A stretch of 64,000 bases of DNA from Centroberyx gerrardi (GCF_048128805.1 NC_136002.1:34069678-34133677), one strand, 5' to 3'; shown: positions 1-12,240, counted from the stretch's first letter. Notes: generated by a model not told the origin, from the sequence alone. Program-made: numbers and translations.

Positions 1-362
1 AATTAGAAAACAACAAATACAAAATCAAAACAGCATTTTAAGAAACAAAACACCAAATTGGAAAACAAAACCATGAATCAGAATACAAAACAAAAAATAA
101 GAAATGAAAACAATATTTAAAAAAACAGAACCCAAAATCGCAAAACAAAACCATGAATCAGAAAACAAAACAACAAATAAGAAATCAAAACATTTTAAAA
201 AACAAAACAAAATTGCAAAACAAAAACACAAAATCACAAAGCCAAACAACAAATCAGAGAACCATACAGCAATTCAAAAAATACAAATCAAAATCAGAAG
301 GCAAAACAATTAATCAGAAAACACAACACAAAGTCATGAAGCAAAACAACCAATAGCAAAAC
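1..362. repeat. A-rich AAAACA-type degenerate tandem repeat
   Basis: Nearly all of this stretch is built from variants of 'caaaacaaa' joined by 'ccatgaatcag' and 'aacaaataagaaa' blocks that recur at roughly 30 to 80 bases. Short open frames on both strands are Lys/Asn/Gln-rich or Phe/Leu-rich products of this composition, not genes. It reaches the window edge, so its full length is unknown. Confidence 0.8.
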
Positions 363-1440
363 ACTCCTCAAGCAGGCTGGTGTGTAGGGCTGGACCATAG
401 TTTGAGGGTATGGGGGGGTTAGGCCTGTACCATTGCCTGGAGGGAGTAGCCCCAAAGGAACGCTAGATGGCTTTGATTTTTACGTGCCATTACTAGTGTC
501 CCAAAGACTTCTATACAAAAAGACCTACCAGGCACTTCATTTTGTGGCTGCTCTTTGGTGGCTCAAACATTCACCCAGGGTGCGAATTGCCGGGGGGGAT
601 GGGGGGGATGGGGGGGATGGGGGGGATTTCCCTCCCTCTGCTTTTGATATCCCCCCCTCCGGTCATCCATTTTTATCGCCGGTGGGGATACGTTTTATCC
701 CTGCTTCTGGTCAGACTGAATTAAATAAATGCATTTCCTATGCCCGACAGTTAGATTGCGCAGTGAAATGCAATCGCAGGTGGGGACACGCTTTCCCCTA
801 CTCTCTGGCATGTTTTATTCTGTCAGTAAATTAAATGTACCAATAAGACAGTACATGGCGCAAACAACTTCCAAAAAAACCCGCATGGATTATAGAAGGT
901 GCGTTCTTTCCAGCTCATAAATTTGCAGAGCTGTGGATAAGAGAAGGGCGACCAAGTGTAAAAAGAAAAGGAGGTCCGTCATCAACACTAATTGTTTTGC
1001 TAAAAGAACGGTATGTGAGAAATCTTTCTTCCTTTCGTCAGCATCGCTGCTGTCCACAAACACGCGCTGACTGGCACACAGCTGGCATCACCTGCAGGCC
1101 AGACGCATAAAACTGGAGATTCAAGCCAAAGCAGCCACTGTATTACGCACAGCCATTACGCACCGGCACCGCTGTATATTTTGACCCATAATGGCCCGAT
1201 TGATCACACCAGTAGGTCTGATTTATTATCTGATGTGCGTTATTCCTATTCCCACATTACTGTACGATATGGTGACAATATGTAAACCTATTTACTCCAC
1301 TAGAATAGAAATCAGGCATGTAGAAAAGGGATGTTAACGCACGCAAAAATAAAATGTCGCACAAATTCCCTCTTTTATATTATCCATCTCTTTGCCACAT
1401 AGCTATATCACACTCACCGGGAGCTGACACAAGCATGCAT
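363..1440. other. Intergenic DNA with a short G7-AT tandem repeat
   Basis: No gene is supported here. At 592-627 there are about four copies of an 8-base GGGGGGAT-like unit. The rest is unremarkable non-coding DNA. The open frames are short and compositionally odd. Confidence 0.6.
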
Positions 1441-1442
1441 GA

Positions 1443-1484
1443 GTGTATGCATGCTTGCATGGAGGTATGCAAGCATGCATACAC
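1443..1484. repeat. Perfect hairpin of GCATGC-rich sequence
   Basis: An 18-base arm at 1443-1460 is the exact reverse complement of 1467-1484, with a 6-base loop. It is built from overlapping ATGCATGC/GCATGC blocks. A second, shorter palindrome (AGCATGCAT facing ATGCATGCT) overlaps its left side. It could be a slipped-strand or cruciform site or a mobile-element relic; nothing around it decides. Confidence 0.85.
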
Positions 1485-1935
1485 GGCATTCTCCTACTCA
1501 GAATCTCTCTCTCTCCCTGTGTGGCTCATATATGACATACGGATATGGTCATGATATATATTGACATATATAGATAGAATTCGTTGGGGAACAATAATAT
1601 GTGTATGATAGGGGTTTGCACTTGTATTTTTCATTTTCACGCCTCCTTGTGTAAAATATCACCCGGCAAAAATGCATTCCAAAAATATCCCTCTGTTTTT
1701 TTTACAAATCGCACTCTGCGTTCACCGTTCCTGCTTGGCCATAGTATCATGGACACGTTACCATAAAAGTTCTAATAAAGTCATCCGTTTTCACAAAACG
1801 CAGCTTGTGGGAGCTAATGCTACTATGCTTATGACACTGATGATGACAACTATGGTGATCAGATGCCCAGAACTTACCAGCAAATTCAACCTAAAAGTAC
1901 TGATTGAGCACATTGTGAGGAAAACATAAGAAGGA
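1485..1935. other. AT-rich intergenic DNA, nothing recognised
   Basis: Contains only short open frames without recognisable domains. No repeat boundary or RNA-like structure was seen. Confidence 0.5.
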
Positions 1936-3345
1936 CAGAAGGCCATTGAAACCACCAGACCAGGTGGTGTGGTTGCATTAATTAGAATTGTCCCATTTGT
2001 ATGCACCTTCTGGCTCAGATGGTAAGATCATGAAGATACTAGAAGTAAATGAAGAAGCTACCACTCCCTGGGACTACACCATGCAGAGGACCTGCAGTGA
2101 ACCACTACAGGGCTTCTACCTTTACTTGAGTGACTCCGTTGCTGTTGGCACTCCTCTGTCAGTTGTGACTGTCCAAGTATGATCACTCCCAACAACAGCA
2201 TGGTCCAAGGAGCTAAACACCATGGATGCAAATGGTACAGAGGGAATGTAGCAACAGCTCAGCATTTTACGTGAAGAACCTGGCTACACAGCTCCCACCC
2301 ATTGAGGTGCACACACTACAGGATTTGAGACAACACAGCTTAACTATTTGCAATGTGGCCACAGTGGTGGAAATCTTCTTGCCAGCAACCATGCTCAGTG
2401 ATCCAGATGGAGCTGCTCTCAACTTCAGTCTCAGAGTAACTAAAGCACTTAAGAGAACTTAAGAACTTCAAATGTCTTAGAGAAGAGGTCCAGAAGAAGA
2501 GAGATGAGGTGTATACTCATGGTGAAATTGGGTGCACAGCTTTGGTGCATGGACTCAACAAACCTACATGTACCTATGGGAGAAGACGGACGGATACATG
2601 TGGCATCCCAGACCATCTCAATGGATATGGAAAATGTGGAAATGTGGATAGATGAGAAACCCTATGCTCAGGGGAAAACAACCTCACCTGCTGATCAAGA
2701 ACAGGTCCAAGTCCATCCCTGCAGCACTGAACCCCATGCAGGGGGAACTGCAGATCATGAAAGAGCTGATGTAATTGTTCTCCTCAGATGAACCAGGAGA
2801 AAGCATTGCCCTCCGGACAATGGATACCTGAGCCCATGCAATGTAAGGAGGCTGATATTGCATTGCTCAAGTAGACATGGCAGCAATGGTAACTATCACA
2901 GATTTGGATTTAGAGGTAACCGGTGAAACCATGACAATCATGGGATTGACTACAGAAAAACTATGATACCGCAGCTCCACCCTCACCCCATTGGGCAATG
3001 GATAAATTACCCTATGGATCCAAATCTAAAATGGGACATCAACACCACCACCATCATGAAGAAGGCCCAGCAGCAACTGTATTTCCTGAGGCAACTGAGG
3101 AAGTACAGGGTCAAACAACGCCTGCAGGTCCGATTCTACACCGCCATCATTCAGTACATACTCACTTCAGTGAGTATGCTCACTGAAGTGCCCCCCCCCC
3201 CCCCCCCCCCCCATTATGTATTTATTGTTGGGAAGGGGGGTAAATGTAGATATGTTTAATTCAGAGCTGAAACACTGTACTGAAATCAAATACCACCAAC
3301 CTGGTTGTGTGGCAATAAAGTATCTTGTATCTTGTATCCTCTCCT
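1936..3345 (+). pseudogene. Decayed non-LTR retrotransposon, 3' part (RT C-terminal region and 3' tail)
   Basis: The clearest coding remnant, about 3020-3190, reads KWDINTTTIMKKAQQQLYFL followed by RQLRKYRVKQRLQVRFYTAI. That is the pattern found after the reverse transcriptase domain of many fish LINEs ('W..N...I.KKAQ.RLYFLR.LR.....Q.L..FY.A.I.S.L'). The upstream frames at 1988-2182, 2226-2462 and 2504-2791 are open but not recognised. They are assigned to the same relic only by position and mixed quality. After a 22-base C run (3191-3212) the relic ends in 'aataaagtatcttgtatcttgtatcc', a short-repeat tail typical of LINE 3' ends. Frames are broken, so this is not a working element. Confidence 0.6.
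3163..3212. repeat. 12-bp perfect hairpin followed by a 22-base C run
   Basis: CACTTCAGTGAG at 3163-3174 faces its exact complement at 3179-3190 across a 4-base loop. It is followed at once by 22 C residues (3191-3212). The hairpin interrupts the LINE-like reading frame, and the C run is prone to slippage or assembly error. Confidence 0.85.
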
Positions 3346-3359
3346 GCATCCTTGAAGAG

Positions 3360-3830
3360 GTTGGAGACATGGAGTCGGAATGTGTTCAAAACTTCTGTCG
3401 TCGAAGTGGCTGCAAGGAGCTGTAACCAGAAGGTGGTCGGTGCTTGTCATGGCGGGAACCTAAGAACCCACTGATGAACACCAGTGGGGAAGGAGGTTGC
3501 CAAGCTGAAGAAGGAGGTCTTCTGGGCCTGGTTGGCATGAAGGACTGCTGACTCAGCAGAGATGTAATGGCATACCAGTAGTTGCAGAAGGGAAAGCCTG
3601 TGTGTAGGAGTAGTTTGTAGGAGGCTAAGGAGAATGACATTCAGGTGGCCTCAAAGAGCTTCTGGAAAATGATTCAGCAAGGAGGGGAATGCAGGACATG
3701 ACAAAGTCTGTTCTCAGCACAGACAGAGAAATGCTGACCTTGACTGGGAACATTACCAGAAAGTGGAAGGACTTTGAGGAACTCCCAAACCCAAGTCTGA
3801 GCTGAGGCATCAGCTAATGGTGATCCTAAC
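3360..3830 (+). pseudogene. Decayed LINE ORF2 fragment (endonuclease-RT linker region)
   Basis: Joined across several frames the plus strand gives 'LKKEVFWAWL', 'ASKSFWKMI', 'MLTLTGNITRKWKDFEELPNP'-like pieces. Fish LINE ORF2 proteins have a comparable order between endonuclease and RT: a KK-rich segment, then 'K.FW..I..LR.GK', then 'LLT....I..RW.EYFE.LLN'. The frame is broken many times. It may belong to the same insertion as the fragment just upstream, but the order of parts is reversed relative to an intact ORF2, so a second insertion or rearrangement is more likely. Confidence 0.5.
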
Positions 3831-4914
3831 AAAGATCTTTGGCACTCTAAAGCAGGTTTTCCTCAGGAATTTGCTTGTATTTGGCTTCACATGCTGATGC
3901 TGCCACCACCATCCTTCATGGTAGGGCAGGTGTTAGATGGGTGATGAGCTGTGCCTGGTTTCTGCCCAACGTAGCACTTTGTATCACAGCTGAAGAGTTC
4001 TGTTTTGGTTTTATTATAATTTGATAATTTGATTATAATTGATAATTTATTATTATCTTTTGCCTCAGTCTTGCACTGCCTTTTTGCAAACTCCAGGCTG
4101 CTGTCATGTACCTTTCTTCAGGAAAGGCTTCCTTCTGGCCACTCTGCCATACAAACTTAATGAGTGAAGTGCTGCACTGACTTTCGTCCTTCCAGCATGA
4201 TCTCCCATCACAGCCAAGGAACAGAGTGGTCCTTCCCGGTCTCTTCTCTGACCAGGTGACCTTGCCCAGTTAGCTTTTTCTTTATATTTGTCTCGTGCCT
4301 TGCCTGAAATCACTTTGCCTTGAGTGTTCCTATCAGTAACACAAGGCTCCCGACAACATAGCTCCCAGGGTCACTGGGGCATGCAAACCCCTTCCAGCAC
4401 GATAATGTTGCGATCTCTTTATAGCAGGTACGGCCGACTGGGAGGAAACCCTAACAGACCCTGGCATGCTGGAAGGCGGTGCCTTACATCATACTGAATT
4501 ATGTGTGCATGATCAATGTCGTTGTGCATTCTTGCACTAAACTCAAACCTACTAGCAGACTCCAGTTAACATGAGGTTACACTTTTATTTTTTATTGTTA
4601 CTGTTATATGCCTATCAACACAAATTCTAAATTATTTTACTTGAAAATACATAAACCAATACAGAGAGTCTTTGATTCTGTACTATTTACTACTAGTCAA
4701 AACAATGTGTATGATCATACTTAGAGTGACCTAGAGACTTCTTGTGTGACAGGGAGAGTGTTTCACATTCACTGTCACATAAGTTTACATTTTTAGCTTA
4801 AGTCACTTGGTTGGTCAGCCGGTCGGTTGGTCCCAAAAAAAAACAACTTTACTGCGCATGTGCCACCATGATACACAGTTATAAAGACACTATGAGCTCA
4901 ATTGCCACGTCACT
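3831..4914. other. Intergenic DNA, nothing recognised
   Basis: AT-rich single-copy-looking DNA with a TTATAATTTGATAA-rich patch near 4010-4060. No gene or clear repeat boundary. Confidence 0.5.
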
Positions 4915-5000
4915 TTCAGTTTAGCACGGTTGGTAAATCATATGCTAGGTTTGCCACGCGAGACTGAGACTGGAGTTCAAATCCTGGGTGTCAATTTAGA
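4915..5000 (+). repeat. tRNA-derived SINE head (relic)
   Basis: 'tagcacggttggta' resembles a pol III A box. 'gagttcaaatcctgg', about 45 bases on, resembles a B box (GGTTCRANYCC). The spacing matches tRNA-derived SINE heads. No intact tRNA fold or terminator was found, so this is read as a SINE relic and not a tRNA gene. Confidence 0.5.
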
Positions 5001-5094
5001 AAGTCTAAACTAGTTACAGTTTATCACGGATTACATCCTCGGTTAGATATCAGGTAGAATAGGTTGGTCTGTCAGTTCATCAGTCCTTCCCAAA

Positions 5095-5865
5095 AATTTC
5101 AAAAGAATATGTGCTGGTTTTCAGCATCTATAGCTATTGATCCCGAACTCGCATTGACATGAGTGATGGCTTATCAGACTCGGGAAAGAGTTCCCTATCA
5201 ATTGGTGCTGTCATTCAAGCCCCTCTCCCTTTTCTGATTGGCTGTATGGATCCTGAAGCTACACTGAGATGTGTGATGGTTTATTTGACTCATGAGAGTG
5301 TCCTATTGATTAGTGATGTCATTTAAGCCCCTGCGTCTTTCTTAATTGGCTGTTTTTTCATCATCCGTTGGTTATCTCAGAAATTTAAAAAGAATTTGTT
5401 TTGCTTTTCATCGTCTTTATCTATTGATCCCCAAGTTTTATTGTTTAATCATTTTTATCTGGGTGATCCTAAAGTTGCACTGGCATGAGTGGGAGTTTGT
5501 CGGACTCGGGACAGATATTTGCATTGATTCTTTTATGTCTCTAACCTTTTCCTGATTGTCAGTTTTTTTATGGTCGATATGTATTGCTCCCAAAGTTGCA
5601 CTGACAAGAGTGATGCTCGTCAGACTCGGGAGACTCCTATTGAGTGGTGATGTCATTTAAGCCCGTCCCCTTTCCTGATTGGCTGGTTCTCCATTGTTTA
5701 TTTTTATTCATCCCAAATTCGCACTCAGGAGAGAATATCCTGTCTATTGGTGATTTCATTTAAGCCCCTCCCCCTTTCCTGATTGGCTGTTGATTGTCTA
5801 TTGATTTTGATGCCACATTGAGATGTGTGACAGCTCATTTGACTAATTAAGGCCCCATTAAGGAT
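5095..5865. repeat. Imperfect tandem array with CCAAT and C-rich boxes, units of about 100-140 bases
   Basis: Five to six degenerate units share 'gatcc(c)gaa-ctcgcattgacatgagtgatgg', 'cagactcggga', 'cctattga-tggtgatgtcattt', 'aagcccctcccc' and 'tttcctgattggctg'. Clear instances start near 5140, 5250, 5440, 5580, 5710 and 5800. On the minus strand each unit carries CAGCCAATCAG (CCAAT box) next to a GGGGAGGGGCTT-like G-rich box. The array is probably a repeat-family product; promoter activity is only a possibility. Confidence 0.7.
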
Positions 5866-7142
5866 TTCTTGGTAAAATCCTTCAAACTTTCAATACAGTT
5901 ATACAAACAGTTATCTCTCGCTACCACTTGGGACTGCCAAAATGCAAAGTTTTCTAGTGCAGCTTTAAACAAATTTAAAACTCAAAGCTCAATGGCTCAT
6001 TTAAGACTACTCACAGCAGAAAAAAGATGAGTGAGTGTTGTTGTTGTAAATGAATCTTAGACACCATGCCATAAATTGTAGATCTCTTGTCCTAGGGGTG
6101 TCAGGGTGAAGAAATACACCAAAGCAACTGTTAAAAAATATTTCATTTTCATTTTGGATGCACATAATTTATTCTTGACCCACATTAAGCCATCGTTGTC
6201 AAAATTAGAAAATCACAATGAAAATCCAACATTATGTAAGTCTCTCACAAATTATACTTTTAGGTTACTCTTGTTCTGTGCAACCATCCATACAAGTGTT
6301 TGGTAACAACAGCAAAAAAACAACCATGTATATACGCTGCTTGCCAAAACCACACCTTGCATGCACCAGTATGCTCTACGAAAACCAGGCGAAACAGAGT
6401 GAAAATATAGACAGCCTCTCCTCAAGAGCAGCTGGAGGAAGTTGCTTGAAGCCACCTGTAATGCAGCCCAATATATTATCCTGAAGCCGTACTGTAAACT
6501 ATGAGGCTTAAAGGCACAGGAAGAAACCATTCCTTTTGTCTTTAAAATTGCCTTTACTGAGCTATCCATTTAAAATTACAATAAGTGGGTGGCCTATGAA
6601 GTTTTCAATAACCCTTAGTGGGGCCTTTGATAATGAGGTCAGACTGCCATGATAGCCATGGCGTTCCCTGTATTGAAGAGGTATAAAGGAGCGACAGTGT
6701 TTCAGCCAGCTCAGTTAAAAGTGACTCACAGTATGACTGCAGCAGTCTACAGGATAGCAGATGAATGCTAGGATTCACACAATGGTATAAACATTGTTTT
6801 GTCATTTCTAAGCTGAAATAATATTGATAGATGTATGGATATATTGTGAGTTTACATAATGGAATGATAAGGTTGGTTATTTGTCACATTCGATTGTTTT
6901 CTTGATAATGAAGTTGTTTACTGTAGTAAGCTGAATAATGTTGCTGTCTGCTTAGTGCTTTAGCTGCACATTGTCCCAAACAAGCATATGAAACACAGGT
7001 GCACTCGTTTAAACTTTTACAAATATGTAACAAATGTAAAATAATAATACGAACGTTTCATTTTGAGGCAAATTAGAATGGTTATTCAAATTATTTCATC
7101 ATGTGCACACTAATTATTGCTTTGTGAACCAATGGGAGGATC
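5866..7142. other. Upstream region of the first OR; no gene seen
   Basis: AT-rich DNA with only short open frames and no domain. It contains the 5' flank of the OR that starts at 7143, but no promoter motif could be assigned with confidence. A 5' untranslated exon, common for ORs, could lie here unseen. Confidence 0.5.
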
Positions 7143-8063
7143 ATGGTAAATTCTACACAGTTTTCATATTTCGTACTTAGTGCCTACTTCAACAGTGGGC
7201 CTTTGAAATACTTATTTTTCATGATTGTTATATCTTTATATATTCTAATTGTTTTTAACAATTTTTTGCTCATTGCGATTATCTGTATGAATAGAAGCTT
7301 ACATGAACCTATGTATCTTTTTCTGTGCAGCCTGTTTGTAAATGAACTGTATGGCAGTGCAGGGTTGTTTCCATTCCTTCTGGTTCAGATAATCTCCGAC
7401 ACTCACACTGTTTCTGCTTCATTATGTTTCCTGCAGATATTCTGTTTGTACTCTTATGCATGTGTTGAGTTTTGCAACTTAGCCCTCATGTCTTATGACA
7501 GGTACCTTGCTATCTGTTGCCCTCTACAATATAATACACGTATGACATCTAACAAGGTGGCTGTCTTTATTGCTGTGATTTGGTTGTACTCTTTTCTAGA
7601 ATGTCTTGTCTCTATATCCTTGAGTGTCCCTTTACAACTGTGTGGGAACATCATTAACAAAGTGTACTGTGACAACTACCCCATCGTCAAGCTGGCATGC
7701 TCTGACACCAGAGTAAATAACATCTATGGGCTCTTTGGCACTGTTCTTGCAGTCTTAGTCCCTCTAATTCCAATAATTTTCTCTTACATGAAGATTCTTC
7801 AGATTTGTTTTGCCGGTTCAAAAGAGACCAGACAAAAAGCTGTTAGTACCTGCACACCTCACCTTGCTTCCCTTCTGAACTTTTCTTTTGGGTGCTGCTT
7901 TGAAATATTGCAGAGCAGATTTGACATGACCAGTGTGCCCAGTGTGTTGCGCATTATCTTTTCATTATACTTTCTTACATGCCAACCACTATTCAACCCT
8001 ATATTATATGGACTGAGGATGTCGAAAATCCGTAACATATGTAGAAGTCTGATCTATTGTTAA
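7143..8063 (+). CDS. Olfactory receptor, fish type, intact (306 aa)
   Basis: A single-exon odorant receptor, expected in the ciliary membrane of olfactory sensory neurons and coupling to a Gs/Golf-type G protein. The 306-residue length is normal for the family. N3-S-T is an N-terminal glycosylation site. TM1 lies at about 22-48, followed by RSLHEPMYLF (51-60) in the first intracellular loop. The TM3/IC2 signature is MSYDRYLAICCPLQY (116-130), SYMK at 214-217 ends TM5, KAVSTCTPHL (232-241) begins TM6, and NPILYG (285-290) lies in TM7. ATG 7143 gives the expected short extracellular N-terminus. AATAAA lies at 8194-8199, about 130 bases after the stop. The sequence is clearly diverged from the other ORs here, so it belongs to a separate subfamily. 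The ligand cannot be read from sequence. Confidence 0.95.
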   Translation: MVNSTQFSYFVLSAYFNSGPLKYLFFMIVISLYILIVFNNFLLIAIICMNRSLHEPMYLFLCSLFVNELYGSAGLFPFLLVQIISDTHTVSASLCFLQIFCLYSYACVEFCNLALMSYDRYLAICCPLQYNTRMTSNKVAVFIAVIWLYSFLECLVSISLSVPLQLCGNIINKVYCDNYPIVKLACSDTRVNNIYGLFGTVLAVLVPLIPIIFSYMKILQICFAGSKETRQKAVSTCTPHLASLLNFSFGCCFEILQSRFDMTSVPSVLRIIFSLYFLTCQPLFNPILYGLRMSKIRNICRSLIYC

Positions 8064-9040
8064 ATGTAGACTTTCAATGTCAACGGTCAACAGATTTGCT
8101 CAGCTTGACTTACAAGAAAAAACTGAATGAACAGAAGCTGTTTACTACTGTAGTGTCAACAGTAATGAGATGATGTCTCTGGTTAAATGTATGAATAAAA
8201 CAATATTAAACATGAAACCTTAGAGGCAAAGATAAAGAAACTGTTGCTGTAGATTTTCATCTGTCCAAAGACTCAAAACAAATGACTGTACATTATTTTA
8301 TCTGTATGCGGTCAGTGAAAGATGATGCAAATTTCAGGGTAGGAACTGTTCATATAACGTTTTTTCAATTTATAGCTTAGTAATTCTATGTCTAATCTTT
8401 CATTTTGAACAAAGGGATGGTCTGACATCTGACACTCTTGTCCTGTTCATCTTGATCAACTCAATGCTAACAGATTATTTATTAATGCTAACATATTGAT
8501 AAAAAACGAATTGTAAAGTTGCACAGAAAAAAAAAAAACTGGAAATATATGTCATGTGAAAGAATGTAATAAATCTAAATTTAATCAGTTAAACAGTTCA
8601 CCCACGAAAGATATACAGTTATTTCATGCAGGTACAATGTGATTCTCAGTAAATTTGTTGTGTTGGAAGGAAATTTACATTGCAGTTTATTTGTTTTTGT
8701 TTGCTCATTTTGAATCCTAATCATGCCTGTGCTACTGAGGATAATAATGGGGCGTTTAAGTTGCTTGTGGTGTTTATCATAAGAGCAAAAATCTAGTACA
8801 GTGGGAACTTTCTATTATAGGAAAAGGTTTTAATATCAGTGTTACAAATCCAGTCCCTGAGGGCCATGGCTATTTCACAATACTCTGCCTAAAGCTTGGA
8901 CTGCTGTGGAGCTCTGAGCTGTGAGGACGGCCGCACTGTTATTGGGGTTTGGACACTAGAAAGGGTGAAAATCACAAATCTGTCCAATCACAATGCCTTT
9001 ACCTTTATTACAATGTTAAGTGAAAACCCAACGTAAAGCT
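8064..9040. other. 3' flank of the first OR; no gene seen
   Basis: Contains the candidate polyadenylation signal at 8194-8199, a 12-base A run near 8529, and AT-rich DNA without domains. Confidence 0.5.
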
Positions 9041-9044
9041 GCAC

Positions 9045-9165
9045 AGGTTTTATCTTTTCTTGTAAAACACTTTGTAACTTTGTTTTGAAAAGTGTTCCAT
9101 AAATAGAGTTATTATCATTATTATTATTATTATCATTATTGTTATTATTATTAATAATAATAAAG
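9045..9165 (+). repeat. Retroposon-like 3' tail with (ATT)n microsatellite
   Basis: 'ttgtaaaacactttgtaactttgttttgaaaagtg' followed by 'ataaatagagtta' and an imperfect (ATT)n run to about 9163. The same tail recurs at 12,250-12,333, so both are copies of one repeat family. Confidence 0.7.
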
Positions 9166-9229
9166 TCACAATGAAACTGCAATTTGAGAGCACCTTGCTT
9201 CCTGAATGTGATGTATTTCCTGTTGAAAC

Positions 9230-10885
9230 AGGATGTTGGGGCGGGACATAACACAGGGAGGGATCATTCAAAAGTGTAAACCAATGGGAGATCAGTTAGG
9301 GAGAAAAAGGCAGTTTTATTGGATGGGAGGGGCGGAGGGGCGGGATTGTTCAAAAATCTGTGATGTTTTATTGGTCGGAGTTTGTATTTACGACTCCTGG
9401 TGCAGCGTGATGTCATCATCAGAGATACTCTGTTTCCCAGAAAGGAAAAGTCATGACAAATAGATATAAAAACACGAGGCATAAATTGTCAAATAAGTGT
9501 ATGGTATGATCGTTAGAATGAGCTAATAAGGTGAAAAGGTCATTTTTTATTTCAGTGTGACTTTAAACAGAATTCATTACTACGTGTTATTGATTGACTT
9601 TACATAGGAAGATTTGACTTTACATCTATTATTCCCGTGATCTTAGACTGGAGGCTGTGCAAAGTAGGGCCTGTGGTCCAAATTTGTCCCTCCACAAAAT
9701 AACTTCTGGCCCTCTGAAGGGCTTCAGAAAGGGAAGCTTGTTATGATGCAATTATAACTGAGGAGTTATTTTTTCACAAACTTGCTTATTACAAGGTATA
9801 TGAAGAAACACCATGTTAATTCCAACATTTTGAAATAATCCATGTCCAATCACATGTTTTGGCCCACAACCCATGTTTGGGTTCGGTCCTTGTCAGAGAG
9901 TTTCGGCAGCTCTGCCTTTTCCCTTTCCTCATATTTGCAACGCTGTAACGCTTGGAGAGGAAGAACGACTCCAGAACAGTTTTAACAAGCAGCTTACACC
10001 ATCTAGTGTCAGACTGGGAAACTTTTTAATTTAATACTGGAATGAAATACATACCAGAAGGGGGATAAAGCCTTTCCTGAACTAAATGTAATTAAATGTA
10101 ATAATCAGAGCCATAAAATCAAAAGCGATTCCTAATCAGACATTCAAAAACAACAGATCCCCTCTCTCACTGTTGTCGTGGCGCTGAGAAACCAAGCTGC
10201 TCGTCTCGGCTTTGAAAGAAAGAACTTTTAGCTTAAGTTTTCATTTCTTTCTTTTGGGCCTTTCAGATACAAATTCAGCTAATTTGTCTGGGTCACCAGG
10301 TCCTTTAACGGTGAGATAAACCCAGAGAATTTATGTGTCTATGATGATCTTCCCAGGCTCTACATTGAATAATTATTTTATAAAGCACACCAACAGTCTT
10401 CCATCTATATTAAAGATGTACATACAGTGCTGAGAAAGGGAATCACTCCAACAAAACTTAGATACACAGCAGCCAAACACTTCCCAGACAGAGAAACGCC
10501 TTATGATCACGCTGCTGTTCTGGGACGGGTTCAACAACTTCATAGTTACTTTTGTTTAGCGTTCCTTGTTAGAACTGCCTCCTCTTAACTGTTATTGATT
10601 TCACATGCAAGCCATATGAAGTCACATGATGACCCTCATGCTGCCAATATTATCAATATTCCACACACTTCTGTTGTGTTTGTCTACAGCTGTGTCGCTT
10701 GGCAACAGTGTGCAGTGATCTGCCTCCTGCTCTGTGTGGGCAGGTTCCTCTTCTCTAACACAGCATCATCTGTCATGTGATAGCCGTGTGCTGCAGGGTC
10801 TGACAGATGGCCTTGGTTTGTCTGCAGTATGGGAACAATGACATCCTACAGCTCTCACACACTGTAAGACCTTCAGGCATCTGTA
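9230..10885. other. Intergenic DNA, mostly unrecognised
   Basis: 9237-9400 is rich in 'ggggcgggac' and 'ccaatggg/ttattgg' blocks (G-rich and CCAAT-like) in short imperfect copies. The rest has no gene-like frame. Open frames at 9233-9463 and 10,595-10,780 lack recognisable domains. Confidence 0.5.
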
Positions 10886-11182
10886 GTAACATGCAAAAGT
10901 TTGGACCCACCTGATTATAGCCAATTAAAGCCATTTTGATCTAAAGGCTTCTGTTTAAATGCTTGAAATGAGTTTCTTAGACAAATATAAATAGTGAAGT
11001 TGATCCTATGCATGAATTTCTTTCCAAAGCCTTCGCCTTTCCATCAAGGCAAAGAATCTAAAATATAAGATAGTTTTGATTTGTTTGATGCTGTGTTGAT
11101 TTGTGTTATTTCATAGTTTTGATGAAAAATAGTAAAAATAAAGAAAAATGTGTGTGTCCAAACGTTTGACTGGTAGTGTATA
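10886..11182. mobile_element. Tc1/mariner-like non-autonomous relic
   Basis: The left end has 'gcaaaagtttggacccacct' and the right end has 'gtgtgtccaaacgtttgact' followed by 'ggtagtgtata'. These are inverted copies of the terminal motif of fish Tc1-like elements. The 250-base interior has no transposase, so this is a MITE-like remnant. Confidence 0.65.
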
Positions 11183-12240
11183 TAACGACATTTTTGGTAA
11201 ATGACCCCAGTTTTGTGGGCCCTGTACCTCCGAGAGTTTAGATGGAAGGCATCAGTAAGTTTTGTTGGATAATGGTCAAAACTTTCCACAGTTGTAATGC
11301 AGTGCAGGGGGAATTCAGAAGCTAATGAGTCGGGCTTGTAAACATGGTGGATTACTCACTGGCTCATTACATAACGGGTCATTAGTGCACTGTACTGCTC
11401 TCAGTCCCCGGGGGGCGGTTAAGAAGCTGTCACTCAGCAGTGAGACAGGGCCTGGTAGACACTGCTCAGTGTGTCGCAACACAGATGATGACCTCAATGA
11501 AAACAAGCTTGGTTCAGAAAACAAACATGTTGGTTGTTTTGCGACTTTGGATCAGCAGTGGTTAAAGACTCGGCCTGTGCTTTCTTGTCTGGTCAAAGCA
11601 AATCCTCAGCACCTCTAGTCAGTATCCTTCCACACAGGCCAGCAGGGATGCGATGAATGAAAATATCCTCTCAGTGCCGGAGCGGCTAACCGGGAGAATC
11701 AGGAAGATTCCCGGTGGGCCGCTGAGAGTGCTGACCTAAGAAAGTATTCTGTACACACTATTAATAGGGAGTCCAAATGTGTATTTTGAATTACAGTTTT
11801 AAAAAAAAATCTATTTCATAGGATTAAAGTGACAGATTGAAAAAAAACTGGTTCATGTTTATGAATTAAAAATCTGAAATAATAAACAATCTTTAAATAA
11901 TTCAGGCCTATATTCACTATCGGGTTCCTCACTGACTTGCTCGACCTTCAGTCAGTTTTAATAGAGATTATATTTCAGACATTTTGCTTTATTGGGCAGC
12001 TTTCACTGAAGTGCGGCAGAAAGACGGACGACAGGCAGCTACAGTCCTGAGCCGGACTCGAACCCGTGAGCTTCACTCATGTGACCGGCTCCTTCGGCCA
12101 CTGTGATTTATTTTAACTTATTTTATTCTATTTTCTTTTATATTGTTGTATTCCATTTCACTGTATTCCTTCTTTTAGATGGTGTTCTTTTATATTTTAA
12201 GTCCTTCATCTCATATGATGTTTTATTGAAATTTTAAACT
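11183..12240. other. Intergenic DNA with repeat debris
   Basis: No gene supported. An imperfect inverted repeat sits at about 11,680-11,728 ('agcggctaaccgggagaatc' facing 'gattcccggtgggccgct'). A minus-strand pol III B-box-like GGTTCGAGTCC at 12,055-12,066 hints at a tRNA-derived SINE fragment, at low confidence. Confidence 0.45.
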
